A stretch of DNA of 64,000 nt from contig NC_080582.1 of assembly GCF_029962835.1 (NCBI RefSeq), positions 26,482,032-26,546,031 on the forward strand, given 5' to 3'. Both the position numbers and the translations under genes were made by a program. This DNA is from Magnolia sinica. Taxonomy: Eukaryota > Streptophyta > Magnoliopsida > Magnoliales > Magnoliaceae. Positions 32,560 to 44,819 of the stretch are shown one piece after another; positions within the stretch are counted from its first letter, which is position 1; every line of letters begins with the position of its first letter. The notes below the pieces were generated by a model. It was not told the DNA's origin. It did no database searches and saw only the letters and a list, made by a program, of their open reading frames with translations.

Positions 32560-35553
32560 TGTTACGCCCTAGACTCGGTAACCGGACTCACAAGGAACCC
32601 GACGGCCGGTTCTAGTTGTAACAGCCTCCATAGTACCTCATTCTCGGCTCTTGAGGCAGGTTCCGATCCTGGGATCCTACAAGGAGGATTTCTATAATAG
32701 TATAATCATTTTCCATGCGAGCATACCCAAGATCACAGCAAGTACATCTGGAAATAACAAAGGATATACATCACAAAATCCACTAAGAATTTGAACTTTT
32801 ACAAGCTTACATCAGGTCCGAAAGGAGATACATAAGGTAATAAGAAAAAAGAGAGAAATCAGCAACACTGGAGTCTTCAAGCTCAGCTCTACTCCACGCT
32901 CTACTGCTACGACGTCTGTCTAAGGTCTCCTGCACGCATCAATCGTGTATAAGCTTATAGAAGCTTAGAGGGTGATGTAAGTGTGTGACAAAGGTGCACA
33001 GAAGAATAACAGGAGGTACAGGGAAAGAAACATGTTCAAGAGAATATCACTAGCCTTACCAAGGCTTATCATGAATACGATGCAATGAATACTGGATGCC
33101 ATACCAAGGCAATGCATGAAGAGGCTTACACAGCCAATGCTAATGCGATGCAAGTAATGCCAGTGCTCATATCCAAACCACATATCAAGTACATTTCCAA
33201 TTATAAGGAAATTACTAGGGTCCATTACACTAATGAATGACTGTCGCTCTACAGACCCTGCACAGTCAAATGAGCGTAAGAGTCCTCACTACCCGCATGT
33301 GGACAGCTAATCACCAACAAGACTTGAAGGTAGCGGACCCATTTATGAGCTGGTCAGACTCAGCCTAGCAATGTCTCCTTACACCAGGCAGGTAAGGCCA
33401 CACCCCTATCAAACTGACTACACGACAGTGGGAGTCGTGGGTTAACGGTATAAGGCCCTCGTGCGCTCATAGTTTCCACTCGGTCACGGCGTTGGAGCAG
33501 ATTCTTTGTACTAAGGAAGTTTTGAGAATTTCACCCATGGGCATCCTATGTACCCGGTATGCTTAAGTAATATTTTCGGTGTTCACACATACGGTCATCC
33601 ATGAATGTCCCTGTGGAGGCAAGGCCCTGATAAAGCAAGGGCGATATCATCATGAAATGCGATGCCAATGCATGAGTCACACATATAGATCATGCGCAAG
33701 TTTCAGGCACTCAACGTGCACAAGGAGAGAAACTCCGTCCCTCAATGACTACCATACAATGCAATCAATTTGTACAGATAATGCATATGGGTCACAATGA
33801 TGTAAGTATGCTACCTGTAAAATGTATTCCTCCTTCCCAAGGAGGGACAAGGACAAGATCTATGGACAAGTACTTTAAGGAGAAATGAAGTTCTCTTAGT
33901 GGGGGCCCAACAATTTGGGATGACCCACAAGCTAGGGGAGTTCTAAAACCTCAAGGAGAAAACGAGCCTAACAAGGTCCAAGGTGGGCCTTCAACCACCT
34001 ATCAGGTCCTTATGGGCCTACCTTAGGGCCGCCAAGGAGGACGTCTAACCTCAACTGGGTCCCAAAAAGGTAGCCTGCTACGTTTGTAAAGAAAAGTCCA
34101 AGGCCTAAATCAATCCATGACCTAGTGGGCCATACACTAAGCCCAATACATAGGTAACCTGGTGGGCCTTTAAGTAAGGTTAGGGCCCAACCATAAGGGT
34201 CATGTGTTCACTCATTGTGGTGGGCCTAATGGGCAGCCCATTATCCCAACATATGAAAAATCCTTATATTTAACATAAGTAAGTTATGCCTCACATCTTG
34301 GCCCAAGTATGGATTTATTGTAGTGGGTAAGTAAGGGCCCAACTACATGAGTATTTGGCCCATAAGACCCATCACAATGGCATGGTAAATATAGGACCCA
34401 AGGGTCCAACGGGCCTATCAAAAGTTTCAGCCCAACCTAGGCTTTAAGGCCCACTAATTAACTAGAAGACTAGCCCAAGAAGAATCCAATTGGAATGTGC
34501 CTTTAATCATGTACTAATTAAGCCTAAAAATAAAATTAAAATGGTAAGATAACTAACTAATCCATCCTCAAATATGGTGGGCCATGTTGCTCTAGAATAA
34601 ACTCTTATGGGTAGCAATATTAGGCCCATTACCAAATTCCAGCCCACCCATTTTCTTGGGTTGGTTAGAATCCAACAATAAGATTATTTTACAGTATATT
34701 TAATCCCTGATGGCCCACACACATCACTATGGGTCCCATCAGATAAGAAGGGGGATATACAATACTTACTTCAAGTAGGCCATGCCGTTGAAATGCAGGC
34801 CCAACAGCCCAAGGTAGGGGCGTCCCATGGTGGGAAATCCTACGGGCCTGGGTATTTGGCCCAAAACTGATCCTAATTGTAGGCCATACCATGGTCGGTA
34901 CAGGAACCCGATGGCCCTGAAAATTTGTAAGGTGGTCCTTCTATAGGTGGGCCACACCTCTACAAGATTTTGTGATTTTTGGATAACTAAAAGTATTTTA
35001 ATTTATTTTTAGAAGACAGTCTGTCCAGAAAATCGGACTGACCTGGACGTCCCAACGTGGTGGGCCAGTCCGGCCCTTACCATGGTGTGTATAGGCATCC
35101 ATTGGCCCTGAAAGTTGGTAGGTGGGTCTTACCATGAGTGGTTCACATCCCTATAAATTTTTATAATTTTTAGACACCCAAAAGTATTTTAATAAATTTT
35201 AGAATTCTAACCTGTCTAGGGTGGTTTGTTGCTGGAATTGCATCTGTCCCTATGTTTGGGACCACATGGAGTGGGCCAAACCCACCCAAACCCTTGGAAA
35301 ATTAGGGAAAAAGGTGGCCCTACATCTGGACAATAAGTGGGGTCCACTGGAGTGGTCCACTTCTTCCAAAAAGTCAGGTGAATATAGTGTTTCTCTCCAT
35401 ATTGTATTGCTGAACTGTCAAGAAATTTCTGGACAGTTAGCCATCTTTGGCCCAACCCATGGGCCTCAAACATGGGAGGTAGGGTGTGGGCCCCATACCA
35501 CATCAAAGTCGGGTCCACACACTACAAAACTCCTAAATAAATTTGGGATAGAA
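32560..35553 (-). repeat. Outer Tekay/Del element: 3' LTR, distal segment
   Basis: In minus orientation this is the end of a long LTR. It terminates ...GGGCGTAACA at 32560 and contains AGAAATCCTCCTTGTAGGATCC (minus strand, about 32676-32697), which also stands near the end of the LTR of the inserted element (39238-39259). TCTAA at 32555-32559 should be one copy of its target duplication. The segment is broken at 35553 by the middle element and resumes at 60306; together the two pieces make an LTR of about 4.45 kb. Reading frames inside are not credible genes. Confidence 0.8.
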
Positions 35554-38500
35554 TGTAAGACCCATATCATAGTCCGTACCATTCCGTGAACTTCCGCGGT
35601 CCTTCCGGTCGATTTCCGGCAATCTTCGACCTGTATTCGACGTTTGCGCGCGATCCTAAGCTGGGTCCCGCATACCGAAGTTGGCTCGAACCGAACCGAT
35701 ACCCAGGGTAGAAGATGTAGGCCCACGTTCAATTCAAAGAAAACGCTGCGCGTACGAATTCTGAGAGATTCTCTATGACCTATCACATCAATCAATCAAT
35801 CAATCCCATCAATTAAGTACACATCACACATCAAGTCAAGTACAAGCAACCCATACCCTATCCTTACCTCTCTCTTACACAAGCTACCTAAAGTCAACCC
35901 TTACATTACTTCATCCATCACTCCACCCATCCCTTTCTTACAACACATCACTCCATCCATCACCCATCACACCTCACCCCATCCCTTTTCACCATCGCAT
36001 CTCTCTCTTCCTCATTTCTAAAAAAAATCTCTTCAAGCAACAAACTCTCACACGTTCAAGCTTCTCCCTCCCAAATGCCAAGTGTGGCCCACTTTTCCTA
36101 CTCTTTCATCTCCCATCTCAACCGTTGATCCATCATTTACCACCATCAAAAGAGAAGGTAAGGAGCTAAGGAGGCTAAGGGAGCAAGAAGGAGGCCTAGA
36201 GGTGGGTGATTTATTGTTGATTTTTAATTTGGTGGCCCACTTGTGATGGGACCCAATCTAATGTATGTGTTGTAGTCATATGAGGGGCCCATAGTGGTGG
36301 GGCGTCTCCCCTATGCCGATCTCTCTCTTCTTCTCTCTATCTATCTCTCTCTTCCCTTTTCCTTGTTGATGGCCCACCTAATATGTGTGTGTGTGGCCCA
36401 CCATGAAGCATGCATTCTATCTAGGCCGTCCACCGAGTGGTCCACATGGTCATCCGTTTGGACATGCCTGATCAAAGGAAAACACAAACATCGGATTGAT
36501 CAAGTGGGCCACGTTCATGTGGGACCCACCTTGATGTGTGGGCCACGTACAGGTGGGACCCACCACAATGATGTGTTTATCTATGCCGTCTAGCGTCCCT
36601 GGACGCTGGACGTGCTGGTGGTTGACATGGAGTGCGTGTACTGACATGGGTGTGTACTAACAGCTAACAAGAAAAAAAGAATATTTTAAAGTTTGGGGTG
36701 GGCCGCTCATGCAGGCCACATCTTGATGTATGTATAAAATCCACGTTGTCCATTCTATTTTTTAGATCATTTTAGGTGTTGAGCTGAAAAATGAGGCCGA
36801 TCTGATCATCGGGCGGGCCATAGCATTGGAAACAGTGGCCTTACCGTCAAAATCCACCCCAACGTTTCTGTACATCAAAACCTGTCCAATATTGGACTCG
36901 ATGGGATTGTATCGAGCCATAGGGACCAATGGCTAGAATGGATTCGTCTGAGGTGGGCCCCACCTATCAAAAACCACCAGATTATTAGTTTTCAAAAAAG
37001 AAAAGAAAAGAAAAGAAGGCAACAGCACCCGCTGCTGCCACTGTCAGAGGCGGGCAGACGGGCTCAGCCTCACGGCCCTAGCTGTGGGCCCCACCGTGAT
37101 GCGTTTTGAACATTAACCCCGTGCATTTGCTGCGTCCCCTTTAAATTATGAGATATCCTAAAAATCAGCCGTATACGGAACTTAGGTGGGCCATACCATC
37201 TAAAATCATGTGAAGACATGCCTAAAACATATAAAATCACTTGGTGGGGCCTACTTGAAATTTGAATGCAGCTGAAACCTGGTCTGAACCCTCAGCCAAG
37301 TGGGACGCACATAATGGGTGGACTGGATTTGTGGATCACATCACGGTGGGCTCCCTGTCCACATGACCCAATCAACGGATTGGGTGAAAAATAAATATCA
37401 CGGTGGGCCCCCAGTTCTCAGTGACCTTATCAACCGTTAGATGGCAAATAAATATTATGGTGGGCCCCATGAGTTGTCGACAGGTTGGATGGAAAATAAA
37501 TAACACGGTGGGCCCCTAGTTCTCAGTGACCTTATCAACAGTTAGATGGCAAATAAATATTATGGTGGCCCTTGCCGATTTATATTATATTACATTATAA
37601 TATGGTATATTATGATATATTATATTATATTGTATTATAGTACAATGTATATATGGAGGGTGGGCCATATGCATGGGACCCACCGCTGATGTATGGGTTC
37701 CTGTTCCACCATCCAGATGGAACAGTGGCTCACCATGATATGTGAGTAACTCCACCATGATACGTGTATTTCATCAATGCCGTCCATATGTTTTATATCC
37801 ACGTTTTCCATCTTATATGAGGCCTACCTTGATTTGTCTAAGGCCCATTGTTGAGGCCTACCTTGACTTGTATGTGGCCCATTATGATGTAAGGCCCATT
37901 GTAGTGTGATTCCCCATAGTTTATGGGTTGACCTTTATAGCAGGCTATACCTTGGGAGCAATGATGGTTTGATGTCCACATTGTAAGGATAATGTTGGTT
38001 AAATGTCTGTATTGTCATTCTCCCTAAGGCCCACTAGGCCCATCACCCTATGACATGTTGTAGGCCGTCTAGGCCCATATCCGTTATGCACAAGCCCATC
38101 ACCCTATGACATGTTTAGTATAGATCCATGATTCATCATCATACACATTATATGTATGTCTGATATGACGAGTGACTGATCATAACATATGCCTTCGGGC
38201 GGATTGTTTATGGGCTCCTTAGCGGAGTTGCCCTACATGAGCGCGCGGCGCGCGCGGGATTGTTGCATGTTTGGTAGGGTGATTCATGCACTTGGATTTG
38301 TGTGATCATGATTATTGTATGCCCTAGTGACATTAGGCCAAAGCCTTCACAGACACATCATGGGTGGTTGGATTGGATACCGAAAATGTTTGGTTCTAGC
38401 ATACGGGCGCCATAGATGTCCCTGGGTGAAAATTTCTAAACCCGATGGTACCAGAGGATGACTCCATCATCAAAACCGAGTGGATACACAAGCGTGCGAT

Positions 38501-39379
38501 GGCCGTATACCAATAGGCTGCGTCTCCCACTGTGCCATGGTTGGTTAGAAAGGGGTGTGACCTTACCCGCCTGAGTGAGGGGGTAATTTTTAGGTTGAGT
38601 TTTACCAGCTTGAGGAATAGGTCCGCTATCGACGAGCCGGGCCCGATATTGGCAGGCGAGTAGTGAGGTCTCTTCTGCTCTCCCAGTTGTACATTCGGAT
38701 AGAGACGACAAGCTGGCGTAGAGTGTACTAGACCCCGGTGATTATCCAGACTGAGAACTGTACTGATTTGATGCTCTAGTGAGGAGCTGCATTGATTAGT
38801 GAATGTTGTTGGCATGCTTGACTTGCATCTCGTATCGCATGGTCTTGATATGCCCGACAACATTCATATCTTGCACCGCATATCCTCGGTACGGTTGATT
38901 GCATTCATATACTCATCAGCATGATTCTATATTACTCTGACCTTACATTCTGAGCACGCTTATATTACGTACACACTTACACCACCCTCTAAGCTTTCTA
39001 TAAGCTTATGCACGATTAATGCGTGTACGTGATGCCAGGTCGCAGCCTTAGTCTTGCCGCAGTTGGAGTGTGCAGTCGAGCTTCTGGAGTTTTGTTACCT
39101 TTGTTATATTGTACTTCTCTTTCATACGCACTATACTCAAAGTTTTTGTTTATAGTGGATTTTGTGATGATGTTCTTGTGGTTATTGTTCGTGGGTTATG
39201 CTTTTGGTTATACTCATTATGAATTAAATTGATATTAGAAATCCTCCTTGTAGGATCCGAGGATTGGAACCTAATAAAAGGGTGCTGGGAGCCGAGAATG
39301 GGGTTCTATGGAGGCTGTCGGCGCCGGATTCGACGATCGGGAATTTTGTGAGCCCGGTTTTCGAGTTCGGGGCATGAGA
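35554..39379 (+). repeat. Tekay/Del 5' LTR, 3826 bp
   Basis: It starts TGTAAGACCC and ends before GAAGTGGTATCAGAGC. It pairs with 44248-44814 plus 56892-60305. The first 300 bp after the start are pyrimidine-rich (CATCA/CTCTC words). The centre (36690-37570) contains GTGGGCC and AAATAAATATCACGG modules like those in the MITEs at 29-31 kb, including a 105-bp tandem duplication (anchors at 37399 and 37504). GCGCGCGGCGCGCGC stands at about 38241-38255. Compared with the 3' LTR it lacks a 57-bp segment near 35690. Confidence 0.88.
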
Positions 39380-39383
39380 GAAG

Positions 39384-39395
39384 TGGTATCAGAGC
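39384..39395 (+). promoter_or_regulatory. Primer binding site (tRNA-iMet type)
   Basis: TGGTATCAGAGC lies four bases after the LTR end. It is the standard initiator-methionine tRNA complement used to prime minus-strand DNA synthesis in Tekay and many other plant LTR elements. Confidence 0.95.
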
Positions 39396-39538
39396 ATAAC
39401 TTAGGAATAACTGAGAACAACATCACATGTTTGCTATGAGTTTAGGACGATTAAGTTCCGAGTGCGAAACCTTCCAATTGAATTCCCCAACGTGCGATTC
39501 TCAAGATTAATTGGCCTTATTGTTCTTTCTTATAGGAC

Positions 39539-40790
39539 ATGCCGCCTAGGAGAGCAACCCAAGCGCACCCTGCTCCACCACCTGAGGCTCCAGCTTTACT
39601 ACCTGCGTCTCCTGTTCCACCACTAGAGATCCCGGCTCCCCTGCCTAAGGATGACGTTCCTCCACCTGATGCTGGTGCGGATCCGACTGCGCTTATGAGT
39701 GCCTCGCAGTTACAGCAGATGTTGCAGGTTGTGACTGCTGCACTTCAAGAGCAGGGTAGGCACCCAGTTGTTTCTCTAGCCCAGGCTGAGTAGGACCGCG
39801 CGAGTGCCCTTCTTCGTGAGTTTAGACAGCTCGATCCTCCGTGTTTCCAGGGCGAGCCAGATCCGACTGTAGCCGAGAGATGACGCTCCGATGTGGAGAA
39901 GATCTTCGATACCATGTCATGTACGACCGAGCAACGAGTTCAGTTGGCTGTATTTCTTCTCCAGGGAGAGGTCGAGCACTAGTGGACCTCTGTTACCCGT
40001 GTTGTAGGACCTGATTATGTCTGGACATGGGAGGACTTTATCGACCGATTCGAGGAGCAGTACTTCCCTAACCACATTCGATGTCAGAGAGCACTGGAGT
40101 TTGAGACTCTGGTGCAAGGGGACATAACCGTGGCGTAGTACGCGGCCCTTTTTATGGCGCTATTGAGGTTCACGCCATATATGGTTGATGATGATGGGCG
40201 GAAGGCCCGCTGTTTCGAGAATGGCTTACGTTACGGTCCTCGAGGCCGTGTTATTGGGCATGAGCTTCTGACTTTTCAGGCGGTATTGCGGAGGGCTCAG
40301 ATTTATGAGACCGAGTGGGGCGGCACGCAGGCCGATCGAGATCAGAGGAGGGGACGAAGAGGAAGGCTCCCTCTAGTAGTTCCCAACAGTATCGACGCCC
40401 ACAGAGATATAGGAGCCACCTATCCATCAGAGCACCAGTAGCACCGTCGGCACCTCCAGTAGCACCACCTCAGAGGTAGCTTTCTGATACCTACTATGGA
40501 TGCGGTGGGATTGGACACTGTTGGTGGGAGTATCCCCGACCTTAGCAACAGCAGCCGAGAGCACTGCAACAACCTCCGCAGCAGCAGCGACAGCAGATTC
40601 CACCACCGTGGCCCCCTCAGCAGTAGCATCAGCACCAGCCTCCGAGACCGCATCAGCAGAGGCAGCAGTTTCGAGCACCTCAGAGACATCAGTAGCAACA
40701 GCATCCTCCGAGGGGACAGGCACAACCCCAGCCAGCTCAAGCTAGATTCTATACAGCTCAGCAGGACCCACAGACTTCCGGATGAGTCGT
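39539..40790 (+). pseudogene. Tekay gag remnant
   Basis: Would encode the Gag polyprotein. The ATG at 39539 (MPPRRATQAHPAPP) opens a proline-rich N terminus typical of Tekay Gag. The capsid part follows (LREFRQLDPPCFQGEPDP, VQLAVFLLQGEVEH, then TWEDFIDRFEEQYFP). Four in-frame stops occur, at 39791, 39881, 39980 and 40136, where the family has Gln, Trp, Trp and Gln. The zinc knuckle near 40487-40520 is degenerate (YYGCGGIGH in place of a full CX2CX4HX4C), and the Q/P-rich linker after it holds more stops. Identification is firm; the gene is dead. Confidence 0.85.
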
Positions 40791-40799
40791 TGAGGGTAT

Positions 40800-42577
40800 A
40801 CTTCTTGTCTCTTCATGCATCGCCCGAGTATTATTTGATTCCGGTGCTTCGCACTCATTCATGTTTGAGGATTTTTACCGATCGACTGGATTGCCGATAG
40901 ATTCTGCTAGTGAGGGATTGACCGTATTGACGCCCTTGGGGAAGACTACAGTATTAAGCTGTTTCTGTTCGTCTTGCCTTATTCTGGTCGGTGATATCTT
41001 TTTGCCCGCTGACTTATTTGTGCTACCGATGACAGATTTTGACGTTATCTTGGGCATGGATTGACTTGCTGAGTACCACGCCATCTTGAACTGTTCTACG
41101 AGGCTAGTCACATTCTGCATAGCAGGCTTGCTGCAGTTTCAGTTTATCACCGAGCCTAGAGGAGAGCTGTTGTCTTGTTTGATGTCTTGCATAGTCGAGG
41201 AGGCCGTTGCCTTGTGTATCGATCATTTGCCAGTGTTCTGTGATTTCCCTGACATATTCCAGGAGATTCTGGGATTGCCACCGTGTGTTATATTGAGTTC
41301 CAGATTGATCTTGTGCCCGGTACCGCGCCTATCTCGAAGGCCCCGTACCGTATGACACCGATGGAGTTGCGTGAGCTGCAGCGACAGTTGGACGAGTTAC
41401 GTGAGTTGAGATTCATTCGTGCGAGCGGTTCACCTTAGGGAGCGCCGGTATTCTTCGTTAGGAAGAAGGATGGCTTGTTGAGGCTCTGCGTGGACTACCA
41501 CGAGCTCAACCGGGTCACGATTAAGAACAAGTACCCACTCCCGAGGATAGACGATTTATTTGATCAGCTGCAGGGTGCACAGTTCTTTTCAAAGATTGAC
41601 TTGTGTTCCGGTTATCATCAGATTCGTGTCCGAGAGGAGGACATCCCGAAAACAGCTTTCAGGACACGTTATGGTCATTTTGAGTTTCAGGTCATGTCCT
41701 TTAGACTGACCAATGCACCCGCGATCTTCATGCAGTTAATGAATGAGGTCTTCCGTCCATATCTCGTTCAGTTTTTTGTGGTCTTCATCGACGACATTCT
41801 AATATATTTGAGGACCCGTGAGGAGCATGAGCAGCATCTGGAGATCGCTTTGCAGACCCTCCATGCCCACCAGTTGTATGCGAAGCTGGAGAAGTGCGAG
41901 TTCTGACAGGAGGAGGTGAGATTCTTCGGTCACATGGTGACGAGGGAGGGTGTCACAGTAGACCCCTCGAAGGTTGAAGCAGTACGTCAGTGGGATCAGC
42001 CCACTACTGTGTCCGAGATCTGCAGTTTCCTTGGTCTAGCGAGATACTATCGACGTTTCATTGAGGGCTTCTCCTGTATTGCAGCCCCATTGACCATGTT
42101 GACTCGGAAGGGCGCAGATTTTATTTGGAGTGATGCCTGTGAGCGAGCATTTATGGAGCTGAAGGACGGTCTGACGTCCGCTCCTGTTCTCACTCTTCCC
42201 TCTAGGAGTGATGGATTTGTTGCATTTACTGATACTTCACGTATTAGTTTAGGTGCTGTCCTGATGCAGCACGGCACGCCTGTAGCCTTCACGTCTCACG
42301 TCTCATCAGCTCAAGGTCCATGAGCTGAACTACCCCATGCATGATTTGGAGCTGGCAGCAGTTGTCTTCGCACTGAAAGTGTGGAGACACTATCTCTATG
42401 GGGTTAGGTTCAAGCTCTTCTTCGACCATAAGAGCTTGAAGTATCTATTTTCTCAGTCTGAGCTGAACATGAGGCAGAGACGCTGGATGGAGCTTCTGAA
42501 AGACAATGATTTTGACCTCTAGTACCACCCAGGCAAGGTGAATGTGGTGACGGATGCCCTCAGCCGTCAGCCATGAG
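40800..42577 (+). pseudogene. Tekay protease, reverse transcriptase and RNase H remnant
   Basis: The protease has an intact active-site motif FDSGASHSFM (DSGA at 40837-40848) and VILGMD before a stop at about 41062. RT motifs are [20 protein letters not shown] (41475 on), [13 protein letters not shown] and the catalytic FIDD at about 41783-41794 ([10 protein letters not shown]). RNase H follows near 42180-42540, with a local duplication and frameshift at about 42295. In-frame stops at about 41437, 41904, 42521 and 42574 fall at Trp, Trp, Gln and Trp positions of the family. Active-site residues survive, so decay has acted mainly through nonsense changes. Confidence 0.87.
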
Positions 42578-44127
42578 GCCTGGTGGCACATATGATGATT
42601 CAGGAGTGGAGGATGCTCGAGAATATAGCAGAGTACGACTTTGATTTTGGTCTACAGTCTTCTATCGTTCAGCTATCAAGCCTGTCGATTCAACCCTCTC
42701 TTATCGCAAGGGTGATCGAGGCTCAGCAAACAGATGAGTCATTACAGGATTACAGAGCAGAGGCAGCATCTGAGAGTTAGACAGATTGACAGATTGGTTC
42801 TAATGGTGGACTTCGCTTCGGAGGCCGATTATGTGTCCTGGATATTCCTGACTTGCGCAGAGATCTTATGACTGAGGCACATCGATCGCGGTTTTCTATC
42901 CACCCTGACTCGACGAAGATGTATCGTGATATGAGGAGACAGTATTTTTTGGGCAGGGATGAAGCGTCAGATCATCAGTTTTGTGGCCGAGTGTGACACA
43001 TGCCAGCATGTCAAGGCCGATCATAAGAGACCCTCTCGTCTATTGTAGCCGTTGAGTATCCCAATGTGGAAGTGGGAGCACATATCTACAGATTTCATTA
43101 TAGGTTTTCTGAGGACTCAGCGCAGTCACGACGCCATCTGGGTTACCGTCGATCGTCTAACGAAGTCGGCACATTTTCTTTCGATTCGTGCGGCTTGGCC
43201 TTTGGACCGGCTTGCGAGGTTATTCATCGAGGAGATTGTGAGACTGCACGGTGTACTAGTCTCTATCATTTTTGACCGAGATCCGAGGTTCATGTCTCAG
43301 TTTTGGAGGAGCTTTCAGAGAGCTATGGGCACTGATTTGCAGCTCAGTACCGCATACCATCCGTAGACCGATGGCCAGACCGAGAGGGTCAACCAGATCC
43401 TTGAGGATATGCTTCGGGCCTGCGTGATTGACTTCGAGGGTAGCTGGGATGAGCATCTGCGATTGACTGAGTTCACTTACAACAACATCTATCAGATGAC
43501 TATTGGCATGACCCCTTTTGAGGCATTGTATGGCAGACCGTACAGATCTCCGAGTTGTTGGAACGAGGTCGGAGAGCGGCGTATCCTAGGTCCCGAGCTT
43601 GTGCAGCAGACATCAGAGGTTATCGATATCACCAGGCAGAGGATGCGCACAGCTCAGAGTCGGCAGAAGGGTTTTGCTAATCACCGGCGTCGTTAGAGTT
43701 TGATGTAGGGGACCACGTGTATCTCAAGGTCTCGCTCATGAAGGGCGTAGTTCGATTTGGAGTGAAGGGCAAGCTTGCCCCGAGATTCATAGGACCTTTT
43801 GAGATTACTGAGCGCATTAATGCCGTGGCATTTCTGCTTGCCTTACCATCTCAGTTGTCTAGCGTCCACAATATTTTCCATGTCTCTATGTTGAGGAAGT
43901 GTGGGTCAGACATAGTTCCTGTTATCGATTGGCAGCCATTGGAGGTTTGTGAGGATGCTTCTTACATTGAGCAGCCAGTTTGTATCCTTGATCGGAAGGA
44001 GCAGGTCCTCCAGACCAAGGTCATTCCCTTGGTGAAGGTTTAGTGGAGTCACCATTCCGTTGATGAGGCGTCTTGGGAGCGCGAGGCCGAGATTTGAGAC
44101 CACTATCCCCATCTCTTTGATGATTGA
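42578..44127 (+). pseudogene. Tekay integrase and C-terminal chromodomain remnant
   Basis: The zinc-binding part shows CDTCQHVKADHKR (about 42994-43035) after a one-base T insertion near 42950. The core has TDFIIGF, FDRDPRF and TERVNQILED, so the D, D and E positions can all be seen. Stops at about 43028, 43363 and 44041 replace Gln codons of the family, and 44096 an Arg. A one-base loss near 43690 shifts the frame. The C terminus (LQTKVIPLVKV, then WEREAEI and YPHLFDD, stop at 44125-44127) is the Tekay/Del chromodomain, which targets insertion to heterochromatin in this clade. Confidence 0.87.
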
Positions 44128-44229
44128 TTGTATGTTGTCTCTGATATTTATATGACGATGCCTTACTTCCTCTTCTATTATGAGTTATGTTTACTTGCAA
44201 TGATCATATAAATTTCGAGGATGAAATTT

Positions 44230-44247
44230 TTATTTGGAGGGGAGAGT
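44230..44247 (+). promoter_or_regulatory. Polypurine tract of the middle Tekay element
   Basis: GGAGGGGAGAG directly precedes the 3' LTR start TGTAAGACCC at 44248. It primes plus-strand DNA synthesis in retrotransposition. Confidence 0.85.
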
Positions 44248-44819
44248 TGTAAGACCCATATCATAGTCCGTACCGTTCCGTGAACTTCCATGGTCCTTCC
44301 GGTTGAATTCCGGTAATTTTCGACTTGTATTCGACGTTTGCGTGCGATCCTAAGCCAGGTCCAGCTTACCGAAGCTGGCTCGAACCAAAACTTGTATCAT
44401 AGCGACCGCATCGTCGTCGCGGGTGCAAAGCCGAGACTCGCGCACCGAACCGATACCCAGGGTAGAAAATGTAGGCCCATGTTCAATTCGAAGAAAACGC
44501 CGCGCGTACGAATTCTGAGAGAATCTCTACGACCTATCTCATCAATCAATCAATCAATCCCATCAATCAAGTACACATCACACATCAAGTCAAGTACAAG
44601 CAACCCATACCCTATCCTTACCTCTCTCTTACACAAGCTACCTAAAGTCAACCCTTACATCACTTCATCCATCACTCCACCCATCCCTTTCTTACAACAC
44701 ATCACTCCATCCATCACCCATCACACCTCACCCCATCCCTTTTCACCATCACATCTCTCTCTTCCTCATTTCTCAAAAAAATCTCTTCAAGCAACAAACT
44801 CTCACACGTCCAAGCTTCT
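44248..44819 (+). repeat. Tekay/Del 3' LTR, first segment
   Basis: It matches 35554-36060 of the 5' LTR, plus a 57-bp stretch (about 44389-44445, including ATCGTCGTCGCGGG) that the 5' LTR lacks. It is cut by the Athila element after CTTCT (44815-44819) and continues at 56892. Confidence 0.9.
44815..44819. repeat. Target site duplication CTTCT, left copy
   Basis: CTTCT precedes the LTR start TGTTCACACC at 44820 and recurs at 56892-56896 after the right LTR. In the uninterrupted 5' LTR of the host element the corresponding sequence near 36060 has CTTCT once. Confidence 0.95.

Noticed and set aside
35221-35589. 122-codon frame crossing the start of the middle Tekay LTR
   Set aside because: It spans an insertion junction between two transposons and cannot be an ancestral gene.
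39384-39395. tRNA gene fragment
   Set aside because: It is only the primer-binding complement of tRNA-iMet; no tRNA structure surrounds it.
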